Assembly (NCBI GenBank): GCA_036362985.1
Contig: JAYGXS010000004.1
Span: 18,561,622-18,625,621 of the forward strand
DNA length: 64,000 nucleotides
Direction of reading: 5' to 3'
DNA from: Ligula intestinalis
Taxonomy: Eukaryota > Platyhelminthes > Cestoda > Diphyllobothriidea > Diphyllobothriidae
Part shown: positions 56,773 through 64,000 of the stretch, in pieces
How the letters are laid out: every line of letters starts with the position of its first letter
Numbering within the stretch: the stretch's first letter is position 1
The notes under the pieces: model-generated
Told to the model about the DNA's origin: nothing
Seen by the model: only the letters and a program-made list of their open reading frames with translations
Database searches by the model: none
Program-made: the position numbers and the translations under genes

Positions 56773-59700
56773 ATTTGTACAAAGAATCAGAAAAAGATCC
56801 TCGTCGAGGTTTTAAGTATTAGCTGCTCCGCATCAAAATATTAAAGCACTGAATAAAACTAACACGAGGGTTTGAATGAGCGCGTTGCAACTTTCTAGGC
56901 TACGCCAATTAATGAATAACCGTTCGCATTATCGTACTTCAACGGTAGAATTATTATTTGGTAGTTTCCCCATTTATTAGGATTCATTTTTTCTTTCCTG
57001 CTTACATATAAGCGACAAAAAATGCCTTGAATAGCGGCATTTAAAATTTGACTCAACCATCCGAAAATAGTTAAAGGAAATAGGAGATCAGGAAGATGTG
57101 GGCCTGTTGGAAGCATATGTAGCCTTGATGAAGACCGGCTGTGTGTATGCAGCTCGGGAGGCTGACCTCGTAGATTATCCCAAACAGCGATTTAAACGTA
57201 AGAAGTATTGGTTCGAGTATGTGACACCTGAAAACGTGGAAGAGGGAGAATTGAATTGAGTTTATATAGAGAAGGAACCGGAAGGTTGGCGGCCAGTTCG
57301 GGACCCGAATGTTCTCGTGGGATGGCGTTGTTTTGAAAACATGCAAAAGGCTGAAAATACAACGTTTGTAAATCCACTTTGGTAAGTAAAAGGCAAGGTC
57401 AGCGGGAAAGTGTAGGAAATCATCTTGCGTTGGCAGCAGTGCGTTTTATCACGTGGGTGCCGCAGGGTGTGGATGAAGGCATATTTTGCGGCCTGCAATA
57501 GGATGGTTGTTACGGTAGGATACCAACATAAAACTTGATTATGGCATTTTCCAATAGATCGTGAGGCTACGTAAAAGTTAGGAGAGCTGACGATAAGTAG
57601 TCATAAGGTACTTAATGCACTGGGTTGATTTACATCTTATGTCGGACCTATAAGAACGCAGGACCACGTACTGGGCAACTTGTTCAAGCCTATTGTTTTA
57701 GAATAAGACGCGAGCCGTCCGCTGACGGCCGAATGAACGGTCTCTCTAGATCGGCGAATGAGTCAGTCGGGACGGATAAATATGGCTATAATTTTGCAAG
57801 TGATTGCAGGGATTGTGACCTGCAGGTGACCTGAATGCTTGGGCTGCCGAGTGTTTTAGTCACAGTATGCCACCGGATAAAAGGGAAGACTCTCCTTTTG
57901 GTAAGGTTTGCGTTGGCCGGTGATGGTGCTTACTGACACCTGGTTGTGTGTTGCAACAGCTGGCCATGCTGGTCAGTTCCAACAAGGGACCAAAGGGCTT
58001 CATTTTGGGAAACCATGTGTAATGACTTGACCACACCGCAATGTTAATGGACAGATGAATGCGGAGTATGTCGTCTCTGTTCACGGGTATAGCTGACCGT
58101 GACCCTGATTCACCGGCGGATGATAAGAGGTAATACGATTAGCCTAAAAGACCATTAGTTGACACGGTCCGTCTGGTTGACTATTCTAAAGCAACTGTAC
58201 GGGGACGGTGACAGGTAGAAGTGAGCAGAAGGAAAACACTGTCATGAGGTAACTGACGGAGAGGTAGGGGGTCTTATATGGCTGATGTTTGTTGAAAACT
58301 TTCATCTGGGTGCAATAGGATGCTGGCAACGCGGTTTCCTTATCCGTGGGCACGATGATTGACGAGGGGAAAACAGTACGGTAAAGGTGGAATAGAATTT
58401 CGTGAAGAGTCTGCTCAGTGATACCAAAACTCTGTGCATGCGAGCACACTTAATGGAAACCAATTTTAAATGGGTAACCCGACGTGATCTAACATGCAAA
58501 ATTCTGGTAGGGCTGAAAAAACGTCGTGAAAAAATTCCAACTCGACTTAATCGTATTGTTTTTTACTGTGTCACTCATCGCGTTCACGGGTAGAGGAAAA
58601 AAACTGCCAACACCCTCTCACGAATCCGAGTGTTTTTTTTTTCTAATTAAATCTCGACCGAACGAGCGCAGATGTAGACCCAATCAATTTACTAGAAGCA
58701 TTTATAGAAGTCTCCCGTTCAGTTCAACTACGTGCCACCCATCCTACCTGCTCTCTGTCAAATCTTTTTCCCGTGCGTCCTTATAAACTCTGCGCGCTAC
58801 CGGGCTTTCACACTCTATGGCTTAAATAACTGCTTGATAAGTGCATAAGCTCCAATTCAATCTAAAATCTCGTTTAATTTGACTGGCTGCAGACGGCAGA
58901 GTTCTCATCGCGCAAGCAAATCTATGCGAAAACACAAGTTCACGTACACACCCGGTGTGCAAACTTAGCTGGCTCAACTTTGTAGGAGGCACTTCCTCAA
59001 CCATTACAAACAAAAACATCATCCGAGGGCTATTTTCGTGCATTTGTGATCAAAAACCCATGCATGGATAAAGTTTTAAACTTTCGACTTTTCACTCTAT
59101 TCCAATTTATGTCTGGACGAAAGTGAAGCTATTTTACTGACGTATTCGAAGACTCAGCCCTCATTGGTTTGCCATTTTTCTGGAATATATTTCCTCATCT
59201 CAACCTAGTTTTAGATTTTTTCCTGCCTTCCGTGGTTTTTGACGGCGCCGAAGATGTGATTTACAAATAAACCTTTTTACTATAACCTGCCGAACCAATG
59301 GCACACATCGAAATCCCGAAAGCACGTCATCCGGCTAACGCCACCTTAATACATGTCGCATGCATCACCCTGACCTCCAGTACGAGCAATTGCTACCACA
59401 CACGACAAATGTCCTCCAGTTTCAATGGGCATTGGATCACGTTTATTTCATTCTTCGGCCACGATCGACACATTTCCTTCATTTTGGCAGAGAGCAGTGG
59501 CCGACAGCTAACATTGCCGTCTGGCTTCTTTCTTTCAGTGTTCATGACATCATGCAACTTCACAAACAGACGCTTTCCGACAAGCCCACCTAAAGGCCAT
59601 TATAGGCCCGGAGGGCCTCGTCATTGCAAACTTAGTGCTGTGGAAAAATAAATACAAAGTTGATAAATGCTGCTATCCGTGAAACAACCACATAGACAAC

Positions 59701-60350
59701 GGGAGCGTTTAGTGGTGTTGGTAGATTAATTCATTTTCACAAACATATCGTCGTTTTAAAATGGTAGTCAACCCTCTCTGAAACGCATGGTGAACTAAGG
59801 AGGAAGCAGTGAAAAAAATCCTTCCATTAAAGCTGGGGCGGAGTTCTGCGAACCCCTGCTTAAATAAACAAAACGTAGGAGAAAAAACTGCTTCAAAAAA
59901 TTAAAGGGGTTGGTTGAGAGGATTGATTGTAGTGCAAATGAGACAGGACTGTTGATGAGAACGTATGAGGGTTTGAAACGCCTCTTGTAATTGGAGAAAT
60001 CAAAAAACAGCAGAGACTGTCGTACACCACTGTAACACCACCCGACTGGCTTCATGATCAACCATCAGGGAGGTGAAACCGGAGGAGGCCATCGCGGACA
60101 ACAGGGTCGACAAGAGAGTGAACGGCAGAGGTCATCTGATCATCAACGAAACGCCGGAGATGTGACGTTGTAGACTGCGGGGTCCAGCGACGACATGGCG
60201 AAAAAAGCAGAACCGCCATGAGCATGACTAAAGACCACGAAGCCAATCGTCAGGGTTGTAAAACGGAGAATGGAGAAAACGGCAATGATGACTGGACAGA
60301 GAAGTGGACGAAACATCGTTCCAAATATCACTCAAAGAGGAAGAAATAGA
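56773..60350. other. vav upstream region, no second gene recognised
   Basis: Should contain the vav promoter and 5' UTR. No clear TATA box, 5' exon or neighbouring gene can be assigned. A minus-strand frame at 60331-60143 is strongly hydrophobic (PVIIAVFSILRFTTLTIGFV), but it has no homology I recognise. Confidence 0.5.
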
Positions 60351-60359
60351 CATATATGA

Positions 60360-61161
60360 AAAAAATGTTATGATAACATAACCACCTCAGATACCAGGGG
60401 GACCCTTTTCAAAGTGTTTGGGAAGGAGACGGATAAAAAGGACTTTATATCTTCCGAAGTTAAGTGTTTACGTAATTTGACTTTAAAAACTGCTAACTTA
60501 GACGACAGCCTAATTTCGAGGGGAATATTATTCCAGTGGAGGGCATATTTGGAGGCAAATAAGTGAGAATGGTTCGAAGTGGAGCTAAAGGAGGGTGCAA
60601 TTATCTTGGAGGAATTACGAGTGACATATATGTATATTTGTGTCTATTTGTCTATTTGCGGGAATGAGAGCGTTGATTCGTGGAATGTTAGGGGTAGAGT
60701 TAACGCGAAAGAGGAAGCAGAGGCCCGCTTCGAGTCTGCTGACCCAAAGAAATGAAATGTTCACTAACTGACATCTCTCCATATAAGAAGTAGTGGATCG
60801 AGGAAGAGCGAATATTTTGCGAGCAAATACATGGTGTGCATTTTCAACCTTACTGCGGTCCGAAGCATTCATTAGACCAAAGAGGGGACAGCAATATTCT
60901 AGGATGGTGGAGCATGCATGCGATAAAGTTTGAGCTTTATTCCCAGCAAAAGAAATTGTGTGATATACAACCACATATCTGTGCAGCCTTCGCAGATATT
61001 CGATCCGCATACGATGACAATGCTAGTTTATTTGTGTAGCTTAGACCTAAGTCTTTTACAGTGGATCGTTCTAAAATTAGAGTATTTTGAAAGACTAGGG
61101 AATGAGGAAGCTTGGCGGGACCGAAACACATGAAACTACACTTGGATGGAGAGAATTCCAT
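60360..61161 (-). pseudogene. Second CR1/jockey-like LINE 3' relic
   Basis: Minus strand: MEFSPSKCSFMCFGPAKLPH, LERSTVKDLGLSYTNKL, then in the next frame STILEYCCPLFGLMNASDRS, RCQLVNISFLWVSRLEAGL, and further on ASKYALHWNNIPLEIRLSS and a tail to a stop near 60365. The order matches the region just after the RT YADD motif to the C-terminus. It is a different subfamily from 61618-63998 and 5'-truncated. Confidence 0.78.
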
Positions 61162-61269
61162 CGGCCAGGTAGCACTCCAACGTGTTTATTATGCCAGTTT
61201 ACAGGCAATTTTAAAAAGTTGGTAATGCACCTCTCAGCCTTCCAACACCTCGAAGACCGAAAAAACCTA

Positions 61270-61355
61270 AAACAAACTCCCTATGTTGCAGCCAGTATTG
61301 GTTTTGTTTCAGGTTTTTTGTTTTGTCAATACTGGGCAAGATAGGGAGTTTGTTT
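61270..61355. mobile_element. Short foldback repeat
   Basis: AAACAAACTCCCTATGTTGC and its near complement GATAGGGAGTTTGTTT at the right end form an 86-base inverted repeat with arms of about 31 bases (CCAGTATTG / CAATACTGG inside). No coding content. Confidence 0.75.
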
Positions 61356-61617
61356 CAAGTGAAAAAACTGCCTTCAAAGGTATGATACAAACGGAATAAA
61401 TGTACAGTTGTAAGCTGAGTTGACTCATCAGCAGGAGAACTGTTTCATATCGTTTAAAAACATTAGTTCCAGACGGAGAGGGTTGGCACAAGAACACAGT
61501 GTTCTCAGTCTTCCTTCAATGGTTGTCGGCAAAAGTTGCGCGCTATCGGCTGAAGGGTTAGCAGACTGCGGGCTGCTGCTTCAGCCGCATTATCTTCAGC
61601 ATGAAGCCTGGCGGGTT

Positions 61618-62417
61618 TCAAAGTCGATGAACGCCATCAGAGTGAAAGAGAGATTCCACCGAGTCAGCACCCAAAATTCGTGTAAGTTGTCCTGAATGTA
61701 GAAAACTAGTCATAGCTCTCTTAAACATAGGGTAGTTTTGCTGGGTTTTAATACTTTTGGGCATCTTATTCCAGATTGATATGGCATTTACTGAAAAAAA
61801 TTGCCGGTACTTAACTGTGCGTGCCACAGGAAGAAATAAAAATACGTCTTGATGACTGGCGCGGCGAAAGTGCTCAAGCTGCCTTATTGAACTAAGAGGA
61901 TTAAAGGTTTGACCATTCAAAAGTTTTAACAATAAAAAAGACCGTTCTGCAATCGACGAAGCCATAGAGGATCCAGCTTTATAAGTTCGCACCTTTGTTG
62001 GTAGGTTAAGTTACGGTGTTCTGCAGTGAAAACTCTTCTTGTGAAGAAGTGCTGCACCGATTCTATTTTCTTCCGTTCACTAGTGCGCAGAAGACGGAAT
62101 AGAGCCGAGCAGTATTCAAGACTAGGTCTCACGCACATATTATAAAGGCTAGTTATAACCTTGATAGTCTTAAAATTTCTAAGGATAAATCCGGTGGTTC
62201 AGCGTGCTTTCGAGACTATCAGGGCACAGTGCTCTGACAAATTGAGACTATTAGAGTAGGATATGCCCAAATCCTTGATAACTCCTGGGACATTTAGTTA
62301 GTGGCCGTCAATGCTTAATACCGGTTGATGATCGTCGCCAACAACCATAACGGAACATTTGTGCCATGAAAGGGTGAGGCGCCATGTGCAACACCACTGG
62401 GCGAAGGCCTGAAGATC
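61618..62417 (-). pseudogene. Same LINE, decayed C-terminal part
   Basis: Continues the element 3' of the RT in broken frames: LTLSWHKCSVMVVGDD, MCVRPSLEYCSALFRLL, RCELIKLDPLWLRRLQNG, then after a frameshift near 61930 KLLNGQTFNPLSSIRQLEHF and FFSVNAISIWNKMPKSIK. The R-x-x-L-E-Y-x-x-x-x-F and S-x-x-x-x-W-N-x-[LM]-P motifs are the conserved tail of CR1/jockey-type LINEs. In-frame stops at 62415 and elsewhere show it is non-functional. Confidence 0.8.
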
Positions 62418-63998
62418 CTATTTTATCAGCTCGAGCACGATGTTGCGATCTGCCGGTTTATATCGATACGCGACTTTTAAATCATCAGCGTACATGAAGG
62501 GTCTGCCATACTGAAAACAATCTGAAACGTCGCTGACAAACAGGCAAAATAGGAGCGGACCCAGTACACTACCCTGTATAACTCCACTCCTCACATGCGT
62601 GGGGTTGGAGATAACATTCGAAATTTTTACTCGTTGTGTGCGAGCATCCAAATAGGAAGATATGAAGTTCAGAGGCTTGCTACCTATGCCGAAGGAGGCC
62701 AGTTTCAGAAGGAGGAGGTTATGATCGACCCGATCAAAGGCCTTAGTTAATTCAAAATGGACGCTATAAGTGGCAAAACCGCTGTCTCTAGATTGCAACA
62801 CATAATCAAAGAAAGAGAGCTGACAGGTGTCACAATATCGTTTCTCGAGAAAGCCATGTTGAGCTGTATTGAGCAAGTTGTTCTCTGTCAAGTGAGGCAT
62901 CATCTTTTCTTTGATTAAGGTCTCCAAGATCTTCGAGGCTGCGGGAAGTGTATTATTTGGCCTAAAGTTGTCGAATGATGTCGATCGGCCATGCTTGCGG
63001 ATAGGCATTATGTGCGATTCCTTCCACAACGAAGGAAAGGTTTCGCTCTCAAGAGCAAGATTAAATACCTTACAAACAAAAGACGGAAAGATATCATTCG
63101 CTTCAGCTTTTAGAAGGCTAACTGGGACGCAATCTGGTCCTGGACTATAGGATTGACGATAACGACGAATGGCTACAGTCACATCCCAGACGGTAAAACT
63201 TATGGTTTCGAGTATGGCACCCGTCCAAGCCTGGATAACTGGAGGTGCAGCGAACGAGCTTTCACTTAACGTTTTGCATAGGAACGCATTGAAGCTATCG
63301 GCGGTCAACTTAGCGTCAGCTCTGGGGTTTCCCAAAGCATCTTGAAGTTGCGTTTTCGTCTGCGCTTTTACTGTACGCGAAAAGAGTTTCGCAACATTGA
63401 GGGAAGGATTTTCAGCGAAGTGAGCCTCATCGGCTATCTGCTTTTCTTCGGAGAGCTTCTTAGCCTGCTCAAAGATCAGTGTGATCAAGGGCAGAACGGA
63501 AGTGTCGTTCTGCCGATGCAAACGACGAGAGAGTTTACGCAGCCTACGACGGAAAGACAGAGGAAGGTACACTTCATCCTTGACATGTATTACTTTCTTA
63601 CGGGGGACAAAGTGGAGGATGAGTGGATCCAACACTTTGTACAGTGCATCGGTACAAACATTAACATCCAAACATAGGAAAAATTCAGAATAGTCGAGAG
63701 CGTTTAGATGTGCCAGTAGGTCAGCCGTGTTTGCTGATCGGAAGTCATGATAAAGACTATACTTTTGGGAAAATGTTTTATTCGCCTCCAGTTCTAGTTC
63801 ACTAACAACTGTAAGATGGTCTGAACTCCCAAGTGCGTCTAAGGATGACACTGAAAGTGGTTCGCATCCCCTACAAAAAATTAGGTCGAGTATGTTTGCT
63901 CCTCGAGTGGGAAAATCGACTACCTGATCCCACATGCCGATATCTGTTGCCTCAAGTAAGTTCTCAAACTTTGAAGGACCGGATGGTGGAAACCATTG
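62418..63998 (-). pseudogene. CR1/jockey-like LINE ORF2: endonuclease end and reverse transcriptase
   Basis: Open on the minus strand from the window edge (63998) to a stop at 62418. The first part, MWDQVVDFPTRGANILDLIF and LGSSDHLTVVSELE, is the end of the endonuclease with its SDH motif. The RT follows: YSPGPDCVPVSLLK, NFRPNNTLPAASKILETLI, FELTKAFDRVDHNLLLLKL (motif A), SGVIQGSVLGPLLFCLFVSD (motif B) and MYADDLKVAYRY (motif C). The usual first Asp of motif A is Glu here, and NFRP is followed by N-N-T in place of the usual I-x-L. Truncated at the left of the protein by the window edge. Confidence 0.88.
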
Positions 63999-64000
63999 CA

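Noticed and set aside
1..64000. Bacterial operons or CRISPR arrays
   Set aside because: No closely packed ORFs with ribosome binding sites and no regularly spaced direct repeats. The repeats seen are dispersed or inverted eukaryotic elements.

Overview
The window is eukaryotic and looks like a flatworm, most likely a large-genome tapeworm. Three things suggest this: very short introns (35-41 bases) beside multi-kilobase ones in the main gene, dense Penelope-like, RTE-like and CR1/jockey-like retroelement relics, and many hammerhead-ribozyme-like repeats of the kind known from schistosome Sm-alpha elements and Penelope-like elements. The species assignment is inference. A 10-N run at 46691-46700 marks an assembly gap.

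One host gene dominates: a VAV-type Rho-family guanine nucleotide exchange factor on the minus strand, from an ATG at 56772 to a stop at 6024 (about 50.7 kb). I reconstructed 18 coding exons by joining splice sites with matching phase. They encode, in order, a CH domain, a short tyrosine-containing acidic-type segment, the DH (RhoGEF) domain, the PH domain, an atypical C1 zinc finger, a Ser/Pro-rich stretch, the N-terminal SH3 with a six-proline insert, a Ser-rich linker and an SH2. One PH exon (expected between 26054 and 22561) was not found, and about two residues are missing between 50400 and 41581. The reading frame ends right after the SH2, so no C-terminal SH3 was found.

Layout: 1-6.0 kb is repeat-rich flank with a LINE 3' relic (4.45-4.96 kb) and hammerhead repeats (3.2-3.7 kb). 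From 6.0 to 56.8 kb is the vav locus, whose introns hold tRNA-derived SINEs, foldback elements, Penelope fragments (12.65-13.86 and 29.8-30.0 kb), RTE-like LINE relics (34.8, 38.3-39.35 and 48.8 kb, with an endonuclease part at 46.5-47.3 kb) and a TA-flanked mariner-like element with long inverted repeats (44.57-45.56 kb). From 57 to 60.3 kb no gene was recognised. From 60.36 to 64.0 kb there are two decayed non-LTR retrotransposon copies on the minus strand.

The most unusual system is a swarm of hammerhead-type motifs: 13 loci with an intact CTGANGA...GAAA core and about ten decayed ones. They sit in at least three contexts: tRNA-headed SINEs, Penelope-type terminal repeats, and palindromic elements of about 157-393 bases whose two arms each carry an outward-facing hammerhead. 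Several lie in the sense orientation inside vav introns.
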